Source: Aptenodytes patagonicus (taxonomy: Eukaryota > Chordata > Aves > Sphenisciformes > Spheniscidae). From it: a stretch of DNA of 64,000 nt. This document shows, piece after piece, positions 12,248 to 24,094 of the stretch. The notes beneath the pieces are model-generated. The model saw only the letters and a list, made by a program, of their open reading frames with translations. It did not search any database and was not told the DNA's origin. Numbering within the stretch: position 1 is the first letter of the stretch; each line of letters opens with the position of its first letter. The position numbers were made by a program, and so were the translations under genes. The stretch covers positions 2,234,501 to 2,298,500 of the forward strand of contig NC_134960.1 of NCBI RefSeq assembly GCF_965638725.1, given 5' to 3'.

Positions 12248-15200
12248 TGGATGTCTCGCTCTAAACCGGCTACTTTAGGCTGCGTTTATAGCCAGGAAAG
12301 TCTCAGTCAGTGAGTGTAACACACTTGGCTTCAGCTGGAAGTGGAAGTTGAAGCAGTCGAGGTGAGGAGGCAGAGAGCAGCACCAGGAGGGAACACGCTG
12401 CAGAGGACAACAGCTTTGGCAACTTGCATAAAGGTGCTTGTTGAAGCTTTCTAGACCGCTGAGACCTGGCTGGGTCAGGATCAGGGCAGGACAGAGGACG
12501 GGGCAGTGACAGCTCAGAGGAGCTGGAACTTCTTCAGCCACCCATGGAGATGCATCGCTCCAGAGGCAGAGAGCGGGTGAGCCGTTGGGACACCTCCAGA
12601 GTCCCTCCAGTTGGCTGCTGAGGGAGGGGGCAGTGGCTGGGAGCTCCCAAGGAGCCACAGGGGATGGTGATCCTTCATCAGTGCCGGGTTTTCCCCTTTT
12701 CCAGGCACTGGGATCATGAGGTCCCAGCCAAAAAGCATCTCTTGGGCCCTCTGAGGCTTTAGGGAGTGTGGCATCAGGCAGATGCCAGACCCCTGCCTGC
12801 CTCGCTGGGTGCTGCCCACGAGCCTTGCCCCGTCCTGCCCCTGCTCTGTGATGGGGGATGTTGCCCCTGCACAAGCCCTGCTCCTTCTGCTCGGGGCTGG
12901 TGGACCCCCTGCAAACTAAACCCTATCCCTCCCACCACCGTGCTGTATTCCTGCTCCGCAGAGCAGAGCTCCACACGCCCAGCAAGCCTCCTGGCTTTCT
13001 CCTTGCCCTGCGGCTGAGAAGACACACTCCCTGCAGTGCAGCTAAGAGCGAGGACTGGCCTTGGGAGCACTGCTCTGAACCCCTGCTCTTCCCCAGGCTG
13101 CACGGAGAGAGCAGGAGGAACCCCCAGGGAGTCTGCTGGCTGCAGGGGACGGGTTTTGGAGGTGTCCTGGGAAGCACCCTCGCTCCAGCCCAGCCTGGCA
13201 CTCCTCCCCAGCCGTCTCGCAGGCTGCCAGCCAGGACAGACCTTGGTCTGAGCACGTTGGCCATGCTGGTGAGCTAGCAGCTATGGTTATGAATGAACAT
13301 TTCTGCTTTGAAGGCTTTTCTTAGTAAGCCAGTCAGATTATTACATATAAAATCTACACCTTAATGCAAAAAGCGGAAATAGAGCCTCTTGTTTTATGTG
13401 TGTATTAGCATAAGTGCTGAGCAGTATCTGCTTTGTAGCAGCAAGTTAATCATAAAAGCAGTCTAGTATGTGGCTTGTTTGCAAAATGGAAAGCAGAAGA
13501 CAAGAAAGGGCGTCTGTGCCAAGGGCTCTGGCAGCTGGGTGCTTCTGACATAGCTCGAACAGAGACTAGCAACACCCATGGCTCCCACGCGACGTCCCCC
13601 CACCACCCCTACCTCCAGCCCCGAGTCCTGAGTGCACCTTTAAAAGCTCTGATAATATTGCTGTTATGAACACGATAAGGGTAAGAAAGACAGCGAGGTT
13701 GGGCTGATTCCTGGGGGAGAAGTGGAAGAAGGATGTTCCCTGACAGAGCTAGAGCTGAAGATGCAGATATCCACCACTGCCCCCTGATCCCAGTGCAGCG
13801 CAGAGCACTCGGCTCCCAGTACCATAAACTGGTGCCGATTTTCAAGACCCGATAAGCTGAACAAGAGCCTGCGGGCCAAATTCACCCAACGTTTAGTTGT
13901 GTCAGAGCTCATACAGTTTTACCAGTGATGAATTTGTATCATTAGATACAGAATCGTAATGGGCTCAAGCGCTCTGGGAGCAATGTTTCGATAGAGAAAC
14001 AACACGACGGCAGTCACAAACTCAGACTCTGAACACCGAAATCCCCCAACTTGCATCATTACAAGACACTCAGGCAACACAAATGCGTCTCCGTTGTCCC
14101 CTGCCTCATTGCCTGCAGGAGGTGAACGGTGCTCACTCGCTGTACGCTGTTTCTCTGCATTGCTCGAGCCTGGCATCTCTCCGTGCTGGTAAAACCCTGC
14201 TCTGAGGACAGACCCCATCGTCTCACCAGTTCTTCTGAGGAACGTGTTGCCAGAATATTTATCGTGCGATTCCAGGGCTTGGCCTCATGGTCTCATTTCT
14301 TGGGCTGAGGCAGAGCAGTGACAGTAACCCTGCCATTCTAGTGACCAACCTACACCACCTAATTTTCAAATGACATCAACAAACACTTTACACATCCAAA
14401 GCTCAGCTCTCTCTCAGCTCTGCGGCTGCTCCGAGGACTCAGCACTTCCGAAAGAGCATCTCCTCAGCTGCTGCTCCTGCCTGCACTGTCGCCACCAACC
14501 ACCCTGCTAGCAGGTTGGGCTCTGGAGACAGCCGCCTCCTCCAGCTACTGCTCCCAGAGCAACCTCCACCCCAGCTCCTGACCGCAGCTCGCTCCCTCCC
14601 TCCCGGCTCCTGGCCACAACACACAAGCCTGGGACAGGGATGTCAAAGCAACCTTCACTCAGCCACTGCCTGAGGCGTGTACCCGACCCTGCAGCCTGGC
14701 TCCGGCCATTTCAGTGCCTGCAGGGTACCTGGGGCCAGGCGCATACCTGGGGTCAGCACACTGCCCTTGGTTTAAAAATAAGCAAATGTGAGCATGTGAG
14801 CACACGGCGACAGCCGAGCCAGTGGCATGAGTTTTGGCTGAACACGGACTGCCTTTTCCAAACATGTCGTTGGCTGTGTGGTGGATGGGATCTTCTCCCC
14901 AGCTGCAGCACCCGTTTTTCGCTTGCTCCAGTCGCGCTTTGCGGAGGAAGCGGAAGGGTGTTCCTTGCTCTTCACCAACCTACAGCTGGGCTGTGGGAAA
15001 GGCAAGTCCCGAGCGTGGCCTGAGCTGTTTGACGTGTTGAGGGCTCTGTTCTCAAAGGGAGAGCGGGCAGAGATCACAGCTGTTGCTAGAGGAACAAACT
15101 GAATTTCGCCTGCCAAAGGCAAGGGTAAAGCCTGGGGTACTCGGCTCCGGAAGCAGCTACCTGCACCGCGACCCTGTCCCGACTGGTCTCCGTCCTCAGC

Positions 15201-16365
15201 AGCGCTTAGTCTAGTCTTAGTCTAGCCTCAGCCCCTTGTCGCAGCCCCCCAGCTCACACAGTTTCACACTGGTCTCCTCTAATCCACATTTATTTCTCAC
15301 CCTTTTCAGGTTTCTCACCTTGACCCCTTCTTCCTGCTGCGGCACCACCAGCAGCGTTTACCAGAGCCTCAAACAATGCTTGACCTGATGTAGAACAGAA
15401 GGAAACTAAGCTCATAGTTTCTTATAACTTGTGTAAATCGGCTTATATTTGGGCAACAGATCTTTACAAAATCTGTTCTCCCTTCCCAAATGCCAATTCC
15501 TTGCTCGGAGCAGAGAGGGAGGCTGGGCGGGCAGTGCTGCTCCAAGGAAAGGTCACCAGAACTACGGCCATCTGAGAGACAAGGGTCAATCCTTGCCTCT
15601 CTCTTGACTGGAATAAAATAAATAAATACAGAAATGAAAGCCAAGCTGAGGCGGACATCCAGGACGGAAAATTTTCAGCTCAAACAACTAAAGCTGGCAG
15701 AGTTATAAGCAACTGGAAACTTGAAAACAGGAACTTGCAGTGGGATAAACTGAACAAGCCGAGCGACAGGCAGCAGCGCCCGGCTCATCAATAGCCTGTG
15801 GAAACCTGTTATCTCTGGGAACACACGCACAGAAGAAAACTCCCCAAATTATAATTCAAAGGTCAGACTTTCACAGGTGCCAGCTTCAAGAGGAGCTCCC
15901 AGCAGTCCGAAAATCAGGCCCTTGGGGTACAGGGAGCCTGCGGGACCCCCGGGAGCAGCCAGACAGAGGCAGCGGGGAGGGGGGGGGACGGAGGAGACTT
16001 TAACACCGTCTTACCTACCAAACGGGCAGTTATTTCACCCAAACTCGCACCTGCCCACGGCAGAGGAGGAGAGCACCGAGGAGCCAAGACGGGACCCGGA
16101 GGCAGCATCTCCCCTCCATCCCCCGCAGCGAAACCCGCCCTGCCCCGGCACCCACCCGCTGCGGGCAGGTACCTATAGATCCATACGCGCCGCCTCCCGC
16201 CGGGCTCGGCCCCGCTCCCCAGCCGCAAGCAGCCCCTTCCCGGGGCATCCTGACCCTCCGCTCCCCTCCCCCGGGGTCCGTGTGTTCCCCCCCCGCCCGC
16301 CCCCGGCTCCCCCTTCCCCTGAGCCCGCGGGGGATGCCCGGGGACCGGCCAAAGGCGCCGCTTAC

Positions 16366-16510
16366 CTCCTGCTGCCGCGGGGCAGGCGGGGATGCTCCGG
16401 CGGGGACGCTCCGGCGGGGACGCTCCGGCGGGGGCCGCCGCCCGGGCCGCGGTGCCGGCCGAGCGCCCGCCGCCCCCAGCCCAGCCGCGCCCCCGCTCCG
16501 CAGTGACACC
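16366..16510 (-). ncRNA. Candidate first exon of unannotated minus-strand transcript
   Basis: On the minus strand an exon could end at 16,366, giving AGGAG|GTAAG, a close match to the vertebrate 5' splice-site consensus. It lies about 150 bp downstream of the interferon element in the same orientation. The 5' boundary given is a guess, because no TATA box or initiator fixes the start. Frames through it are Arg/Pro/Gly-rich and look like CpG-island translation rather than a protein. In human the interval between SLC22A5 and IRF1 holds the lncRNA C5orf56/CARINH, transcribed in the same direction as SLC22A5. The position and direction here would fit an equivalent, but I cannot show sequence homology. 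Confidence 0.3.
16394..16435. repeat. Three 14-bp tandem repeats
   Basis: The unit GCTCCGGCGGGGAC starts at 16,394, 16,408 and 16,422, nearly identical, inside the CpG island and inside the candidate first exon. The third copy diverges at its end. Confidence 0.85.
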
Positions 16511-16519
16511 GCGCTGCGC

Positions 16520-16535
16520 TTTCGCTTTCCCTTTC
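16520..16535 (-). promoter_or_regulatory. Triple GAAA interferon-stimulated response element
   Basis: Read on the minus strand the site is GAAAGGGAAAGCGAAA. These are three GAAA units each separated by two bases, the arrangement bound by IRF-family factors and the ISGF3 complex (consensus GAAANNGAAA). Two overlapping consensus matches occur in 16 bp. It sits in the CpG island about 150 bp before a consensus minus-strand splice donor, which is a usual promoter-proximal distance. The match is direct; interferon inducibility is inference from the family of binding factors. Confidence 0.75.
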
Positions 16536-16944
16536 CCTGCGGAGGAGGGGCGGCCCCGGCTGCCGGCCGCCCTCCGGGGAAGGGGCTGCGGGTGCGGCTC
16601 GGCCCCCGCACCCCGCCGGGCCCGAGCGGCCGGGCTGGGGGAGCCCGGGGCGGGGAGGAGCACAGACGGAGCCCGGGGGGGTCCTGACCTGGAACCAGGG
16701 GAACCTAAGATCGGTGGTCAGAGACTCCTCACTCACATGTTACACATGAGTTTATTTCTTCCCCAGCTGCCCTAAACGCGATGATTCCCATGACTTGCAG
16801 CACCAGCAGGCAAAGAGGCACCTTAGCTCTTCACCAAAGAGCCCAGAACCCCTGTAGATGTGACACAGCTGGCCCCTACGAGGTGATTTACCATTTGGGA
16901 CTTGAAGAGGAGCACTTGGGATGTAGGGCGTGACCGCCTTCAAG

Positions 16945-17112
16945 AGAACAGGCTGCCCAGGGAAGCGGTTGAGTCGCCATCCCTGGAGGTATGAAAAGGC
17001 GTGTAGACATGGCGCTAAGGGACATGGTGTAGTGGTGGACTTGGCAGTGCTGGGTTAACGCTTGGACTCGATGATCTTAAAGGTCTTTTCCAACCTAAAC
17101 GATTCTATGATA
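16945..17112 (+). mobile_element. CR1 LINE 3' end fragment
   Basis: The stretch begins with the CR1-typical GAACAGGCTGCCCAGGGA. It continues through CCATCCCTGGAGGT, GGACTTGGCAGTGCTGGGTT and CTCGATGATCTTAAAGGTC. It ends with CCAACCTAAACGATTCTATGA, the hallmark 3' terminus of avian CR1 elements. It is 5'-truncated, as most CR1 copies are. It lies just right of the CpG island. Confidence 0.9.
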
Positions 17113-20100
17113 GCAATCTCATAACAGAGGAGAATTCCTTCTGACCAACCCCTCCCTGCAATTGTAAGCAGGAGCTGTATGAACTCTGGTAGCCTGGAAA
17201 AAGCTATCAGAGCCCTAAGATTTCTGATGGCTAAGGACAATGAATAAATCGAAAGGAAATTAACTTGGTTCACCCCAGGGTCAAAGAACCCTCCAGATGG
17301 TCACAATTAAGATGCCTCGAGAAGCCCCACTTCCAGCAGGGAGCCGACAGAGAAAGGGCTTCCCCACACCAACCCGGCCACAGCCGAGGGGAGAAGAGCT
17401 GGGGCTTTCAAAAGCAATTAGCAGGAACAACAACCCATCCTCCTCAGTTGTTCTGCTTCAGTCCTCCTGCACGGCTGCATGCTCCAGGAGGCAAGCTGCT
17501 ATGGGGAATGCTCGCTTAATGACTGCCCACTTTAAAGCTGTTTTCTTCAGGAATTTTATCAGTTGCTCAGTGTTCCTGGGCATTTCCTGCTTATCGCTCA
17601 TTATTTACCTTGCCTCGAGGTAAAGCTAATACAGGAGCTAGCAGCAGGTATGCTTGCAGTTTTTCAGAAGGCGGGCAAAGAGGCAAGTGGTGGAGGTAAG
17701 GTCTGCTAGCATAAGAGGTCAAAGATGTACAGCGCAAGCGAGGCAGAAAAACTGTCGCCCTGCAGCGACGGGCAGCGACGGACACCCATCCCCAGAAACT
17801 GCGCTGGCCCGGCAGAGTGCAGCCTCTGGGTTTGGGGTTTTTTTTTGTCTTCTCAGAAGCACTCGTTTCCGCGCAGGGATTTGCAGAATGCCGCTCACAG
17901 GCCCATGTAGAAAAATGACTCCAAATCTAAGAAACACCCCGGTGCACGGGCTGCAAGAGGCACCAAGGAATTTACATTCTTGAAAGGGTTTGCTGTGTTT
18001 GGTTTTTTTGGTTGGTGGTTTTGGGGGTTTTTTTTGCAAGAGAGAGGAATACCAAGGGCAGGGCTCGGCCTTGGATCCCGGGCAGCAAGCCGCGATAGCA
18101 CAAGGGCTGCTGGCAGCTCTCCGGCTGGGCTGTCGCGGTCGACGTGCACCCCGGGGCCTGCAGGACTGTTGCTATTTGGATGTACACAGTAACCCCTAAT
18201 ACAAAAGGATCCAGCATACAAACAGTCCAAGAGATACCAGACTGGCTGTTAAACAACGGAACCTCACACTAACAGCATTGCAAGTAGATTCTAGGATATA
18301 TTTCTAAAATCTGTCACAACGGGGTTAAATAAAGGAAGAAGGTTGGTATTTGGTGAAGAAGCAATACCTTGCCCTCCTCAGATGTTTTATAATCTTGCAG
18401 AATCATGCTCCTTATTTTTTTGCAGGTGGAAAAATCGAGCTGTGGGAAATGAGAGCAACTTCCCAAGGAAACAGCCCCGGAGCCCCCCATCCCGGTACAG
18501 CGTCCCATGGACTACACAGGTTTCCAAGAAGTGCTTAAGTGATCTGGGAATCCAAGGCACTGCTTCAAAGGTGACTTGTTACCTGAATTCTCGCTACTGG
18601 GGAGACTTACTGAACCTTCAGTTATCTAAATCGTATTTCAAATGTGGGTCATGGGAACCAGTCACCCAGTTACTTAGGCTGCTAATTGCCTCTTGCAATA
18701 CCGGGAGGTGCACGCCTCGGGGCTGGGTTTAGTCCTGGCACTTGTGCTTTGTAAAGTTTCAGACCCTGACCTAAGATCTGTTCCTGGATGCCAAAAGATC
18801 TCCTGGTGACACCTGGTGCACAGCTCAGATTTCTGCATCTCTACAAGACTGTTTTAACTTTTATCCTTGACAGAATTGAAGGGGAAAATAGGGCACTTGG
18901 GAAGAATCATTTAGATTGATGGATGCAGAGAGAGGTGTGTGTATTTCATGATGTGTTCATAAACTCCTCAAAAAAGCTGGAGTCCTGCTTTACCTGAGAC
19001 ATGGTTCTGGACTTCTCCAAATACACGAGAGCAAAGCATGCTATTCCCTCTGCTATCACAGCCGCTCAGGGCAGCCTCTTCCTCACAGCAGAGACACAGA
19101 GCCGTGAACACGCATCTCATCGCACAGAGATGCTTGTGACCCCTCTGAAATGAAAGTCAGATCTCTTCCACAAGGCAGGAGCTTTGTCTTAAAGGCATCC
19201 ATTTCTTTTCACATCTCAAGATGGGCACCGCTTCATTTATTTTAAAGAAAAAAAAAAAAAACAACCAACCAAACACCACCAGAAATAAAACCACCCACAA
19301 CCAAGCTTTCACGCATTGCCCCAGGGGGAATCTCATCCCCTGTGCTGCCCAGGGCAAACACTGCTGCACCATGCGCCCGTCGGAGAGAGGAATGCCCGCC
19401 CTGGCCTCCCAGCCTTGGTGGTCCTTTCAGACAAGGGTGGGTTTCTTCAAAGCAAACTGGGAAGCGGCTCTCCAACCCACCTCCCGCTGGATAAGGGGTT
19501 CTTCTCCCTTTCTGCTGGCCTTGTCTCCACCCCTCCCTGAAGGATTAAAATTAGCAATTCAGACTACGGACAGCAGGGGTTTATTTGTAGACAGTCAGCC
19601 AAGTATTTAGTTCTGTAAACATCTTAAGTAAATTCCTGCTGCCCCATTATCTCATCTTCATAATCCCTTACTGTTTTACTGCATTTATTTAAAAGGAAGT
19701 AAGAAAATGTATTAGAAGAATAGAAGTGGCCCAGGTTTTAAAGATAATTGTGGAGCTCCGAGTCCAAACTCAGAGGAGCTATTTCTTCACAAGATGGGCA
19801 AAGATTTTTACAGATAAACCAGACCTGCGTGTACCACGTACAAGATGGGCCAAATGCTAATCCTTGAGTAAGAAAAACCAGGCAGTGATAGGCAGAGTCC
19901 CTAAATTGTTTCTTAAACCTCCTAGTGTATCAAACTCAGCTGACCTTGCCCGTGGTACTTCTGCTTATCTACAAGCGTACAGCTTAACGTAGCACGTGTG
20001 GGAGAACCCCACAAAACCCCAGGGACCGCATCTAGCGACGACATTTGCACGGCTTGTTGTCTCAGGCCACGTGAAGACTGCCATCCAGTTTTGCTGCAAA

Positions 20101-20400
20101 CATTTAAGTAGCACCTTAGAGAAACTCCTTGCAATTTTTTCAATAACCTGCCATTTACTAAATAAATGTTGAATTACTGGTTCTCCATGTTGCTGACATT
20201 TGGAAAATGCTCCACGAGAACAGGACCCACAAGAAGACCTGCCAGCACATCACTCTCCGCAGGGAGGAGAGGAAGCAAGTGCCCACACTGCTGCTCCAGC
20301 ACCCACCTCCCATTCACCTCTTTCACGGACAGCAGCCACAGACAGTGCTCCAGTTACTAAGACCACCTCTTTGCTTAGAACAAATATTTAAAAAAAAAAA
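17113..20400. other. Gene-free stretch
   Basis: No recognisable coding sequence or RNA gene on either strand. It contains G/T-rich and A-rich low-complexity patches (about 17,998-18,035 and 19,247-19,262). It separates the CpG island from the AT-rich 3' flank of SLC22A5. Confidence 0.6.
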
Positions 20401-20821
20401 TTATGGAAAATAGTCATTATATATAATACAAGATGAAGGGTAAAGCCTACAAGACCACAAAAAAGAAGTAGCAGCTCTGTTATGCAAATAACACATTAAA
20501 ACATGAAGGCACAAAAAAAATTATGAGAATACTTAATTTTAAAGATAATTCCAGATGTGATTTTATTCTGAACTTTACAAATAACAAGCATTTTTCTATA
20601 AAAAACTAGGGTAAGAACCAATTTAGTTACAGCTAGGAATATTTACATTCTTAGAAGAAATTTCTGTATCTTTCTATATACAAGGCTGTGGCCATTACTA
20701 AAGTACCCCCAAAGGCATTTGTAAGTAAAGCATTATGGTGCCTGAGCCGATTCTATGCTTTAAGAAAACCATTTACAACTGCCAGGATTAAGGTTCTATT
20801 CTACAAATATTGAAATAGGTA

Positions 20822-20827
20822 TTTATT
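20822..20827 (-). terminator. Candidate distal poly(A) signal, SLC22A5
   Basis: Minus-strand AATAAA about 4.4 kb after the SLC22A5 stop codon, with a second AATAAA at 20,567-20,562. Either would require a long 3' UTR. Supported by the hexamer only. Confidence 0.2.
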
Positions 20828-22774
20828 CGCAGAGACAGGCCCACCAGTTTCACGTGCTTACTGTGCTCATGTGCATAGGCCCCTGGAGAGCATTAAAAAG
20901 AAGAGCCCCTCTGGGCGACGCTATAAAACGGAACCGGCTGTAAAGCAGAGATGGGTATAAGTCACGTTAATCCCAAATTCCATGAGATCAGCGATACAGC
21001 ATTAGCATCACCGTATCTCAAAATGAAAGTCCTCTGAAGAGAACGGTATTTTTGCAATGTAGTTAAGCGCACAGGGAAAGTGTTCAATAATGCCCCTCCT
21101 CACAGGCGTGCACGCCGCAGGCAGCTTCGCGTAGAACTATGAAGGGGCTGTGCAATTAGAAGAGTATGATTAAGCATTCAAAACCCAATCCTTGCTTGAC
21201 TTACTGCAGTCCAATTCCCTGGGCAATGCACCACCTCCCTGCGCTTTCTTCTTCCAAATGGTAACTTGGAAACAGGGGAGGAGGTGATCACACCTCCTAA
21301 CAAAAACGGTGTTGGAAGTCATCCAAAGTTGCCTGCTTCTGAACGATGAAATACTAAATGATGTTCATGTGAGCATTACATTCACCGTCAGGAGAGTCAA
21401 ACAGAGGATCTAACAAACACAGACTGTGGAGCACGAACATCGCAAGAAATTAGGGTTCCTTTTGAGTTAACGGTATTTCCACTTGCAAGCAAAGAAACTG
21501 AAGTCACAGGATCACGCGACACGCCAGACGATGAAAGAAGTCAGTCTAAGCTGGAAAGGAAGGGGTCCTAGTTCCCAACTCGAGGCCGTATGCTGTTTTC
21601 CTTGGTGAAGATACTGTAGTGTGCATCGTTCTCTAGCAACAGAGAGTTTTGCCTAACCACATAGTTTTGTATAACCTGTGTTGCTGCTGTAATACAGGTT
21701 ATGGGCACCAAAACCATTCAGTATGTCCCAGGTTAAGGTTAGCCTGAATGTCAAAGTCTCTATTATCTTCCTCCACAGTACAAGGAGCTCATAGGTTTAT
21801 CACAACTCCTCTTTCAAAGGCAAATTCTGTCCCTTCCCCCTTACCAAGTGTCACTCCCTACTTCTTTGAGGATAAGAGGAGCAAAAGCTCTGGCTTTCCC
21901 CGAGAGCAGCAGAACAGGCCCTTCCCCACTAGCCAGCACACTAGGCAAGACCAGTGTCTAGGTGCGTTCAAATACTGGTACTAAAACCCACCAACTCTTT
22001 ACAGAAGGGACAATCTGTGTGTGACTTCACCTCGGGATTCAAGGCTGTCCCGTGCATCCCTCGTCCACCACGAGGCCGAGAGAAGCACCTCCCACGTGGA
22101 CCGTGACTCATTTCCCGACACTCACACAACAGCTCCGCGGGGGCGAGTGAAACACGTCTCAAAAATGTCAGTTAAAGTGGTCCGTTTACAGCAGAGTCTC
22201 AGAAAGTCGGTCCAGATCCTGCTTCGCATCAGCATTAACGCAAAGCGACGTGCCGACGCGTCTATTAACGAGACCATACACCGTCTAGGAGTCAGTCACG
22301 TCTGAAAACGTGGCACTCGGCAGACACCTTTCAGAGCCAAGGCACGGCGCGGCACCAGCGCTTTATCCTGCGGGTATCCACAGCCACACTTAGTGCTGCA
22401 AATCTCACCTGTTGCCAGCACTGATACCACTCTCAGATTTGCCAATTACTGGGTCAGTTCCTCTCATCGACATCTTATTTGCACAGATCAGATCACCTGC
22501 CTACATTAAAATATCCCCTCAATTTCTTTTGGAAATAACATATTAGCTGGATTCTGTCTACCCACTAGAACAAGCTCCTTGTTTTAGACACAAACTTGAG
22601 AAGGGTAGGATAAAAAAGTAAATACAAAATAACCCAGGACGCTATATTAAATATATTCTACATTTCTGACTCATACTTTTTGTTTTTAAAAAAAAAAAAA
22701 AGATGAGCAAGGAAAAATATGTATTTTTTTGGACACAAAGAGATTGGATTGTTTTATAGTATTAGTCATAACCA

Positions 22775-22784
22775 GGAAATTCCC
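22775..22784. promoter_or_regulatory. NF-kB consensus site
   Basis: GGAAATTCCC (GGGAATTTCC on the other strand) is a perfect NF-kB decamer. A weaker GGAATTTCC lies at 22,959-22,967. Decamers of this class are expected by chance several times in a window this size, so function is unproven. Confidence 0.25.
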
Positions 22785-23952
22785 CAATTTGACTGGATTA
22801 ACAAAAGAACAAAAAACCTCACAGAATCTTCAGTAAATATCAGAATATGTAAATATTCAAGAACAAAAGTCTCACTGTCAAGGCGCATACCTGGATAAAA
22901 CAGTGGATAAGAAGTTATAGCTAAATCAGACATTAAATGGACTCTGCACTTTAGGACAGGAATTTCCATACTAGATCATGTATCAGGCAAGCACGTATCT
23001 TCCATTTCAGGGTATTTTCTGAAACAGTTTACAGGAAGAGACTTATGGGACACGGTTGTTTACACTGGCAAATCCATTACAAGGAAGCTGTAGCTAAGTG
23101 TGTTTTGCCTCAGATTCCTGCGGTTATCAGATAATTCTTCTACAACACGCAGAAAAGCTGCTGCTTCTAAATGTTCCAGTTCCTAGAAATAAGGTTTACA
23201 AAGAAAAACATCTGTACCAAGTTTTAGAACACATTCTTAAGTCTGCAATGAACATTTCACAAAAGGTGATAAGCCTGACAAATTGTATCATGTCTTTGGG
23301 CAAGGGAGACTGGCTGTTACACGCTCTCTCCTGACACGTATTTGCTCATGTCAAGGCTATTATATGATGTGCAGCGAGGCTTGCAAAATCCAGATTCTCG
23401 ATTTTTGTGCTAGCTTCAAATCACACACTGCATTTTAAACCCATCTGCCAAGGGCCTGTCAACCTATTAAACAGGAGTGACACGGAACCTGCCCAAACGT
23501 TGGGATTTCTCTCCTCAGAAGAACTGAGGACACAACAAAACTACCTTTCTCTGTATCATTCTCTGACCTGGTAAGATTGGCCAACTTCCTGCTGCATCCA
23601 GAAATTAAAATACTAAACAAGCAGGCGAGAAAATGCAGGGAAAGCGGAGCAAACCCTAAAGCTCAAGACACTGGTAGGAAGAGTTTAAAGAACCCCACTA
23701 CAGCCTATGCAGTTTTTTCTACTTTCTTGTTTTTAAGACAAGCAGTCTGGAGGGCACACACTAGTGCATGAGTCCGACTGCCGGAGCTGGTTATCACGGA
23801 CAGAATATGTGGTATTGGTTAACAAAAGACTGGAATCAGCTGATGCCACCTACGTATTTAAATACAGTAGGAAAATGCAAGTCTTCCACGACCAGCTGCC
23901 GCAGCAGAGAGTAAGGCCCCTAAGGGCTTTGGCTACAAAGGTTTAGGTTCTG

Positions 23953-23958
23953 TTTATT
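23953..23958 (-). terminator. Candidate proximal poly(A) signal, SLC22A5
   Basis: Minus-strand AATAAA, the first such hexamer after the SLC22A5 stop codon (about 1.29 kb downstream). A clear GU-rich downstream element is not obvious. Confidence 0.35.
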
Positions 23959-24071
23959 AAGTCTCTACAGGACAGAACACACACAAACGAGTGCCACAAG
24001 AGAGAAATCTTTCACCGCTCACATCTGTCAAAGTATGATGTAATGCACGATCAGAACAGCACAAGTGAGAT

Positions 24072-24094
24072 TAAATATATATAATATATATGTA
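24072..24094. repeat. AT microsatellite
   Basis: Short interrupted (AT)n tract inside the SLC22A5 3' flank. Confidence 0.6.

Larger units (their letters stand above)
1..15860. other. Gene-free stretch (intergenic)
   Basis: I read both strands and recognise no protein family, tRNA or rRNA here. Open frames are short, overlap each other on both strands and show no conserved motif. The part from about 10,700 to 13,300 is GC-richer and therefore has more open frames, but none resembles a known protein. From human synteny IRF1 would be expected further left, on the plus strand. I looked for its DNA-binding-domain signature (tryptophan-spaced helix with a PWKHA-like core) and did not see it, so IRF1 is probably outside the window. 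Confidence 0.6.
15940..16690. promoter_or_regulatory. CpG island, probable promoter
   Basis: A sharply bounded, very GC-rich and CpG-rich block in otherwise ordinary DNA, with GC boxes (for example GGGGCGGGG near 16,648). CpG islands of this kind in vertebrates normally mark promoters. It lies about 9 kb beyond the SLC22A5 stop codon on the side where IRF1 is expected. Inside it are a triple GAAA interferon element and a strong minus-strand 5' splice site, arguing for leftward (minus-strand) transcription. A weaker plus-strand donor-like CAG/GTACCT occurs near 16,174, so bidirectional initiation is possible. No conserved reading frame is seen in either direction. Confidence 0.7.

Noticed and set aside
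10900-13300. Dense overlapping open frames of 80-200 codons on both strands
   Set aside because: No family similarity recognised. Frames compete on both strands and look like GC-rich non-coding DNA.
13783-13797. CTCF-like CTGCCCCCTG sequence
   Set aside because: Only the centre of the motif matches; the flanking TGG half is missing.
15877-16506. A 209-codon plus-strand frame in the left CpG island and several minus-strand frames there
   Set aside because: Low-complexity Pro/Arg-rich translations with no conserved motif and no support for splicing in frame.
1-20000. IRF1 or another cytokine-cluster gene expected from human synteny
   Set aside because: I searched visually for the IRF DNA-binding-domain signature and for IL5-like frames and found none. 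IRF1 is likely left of the window.
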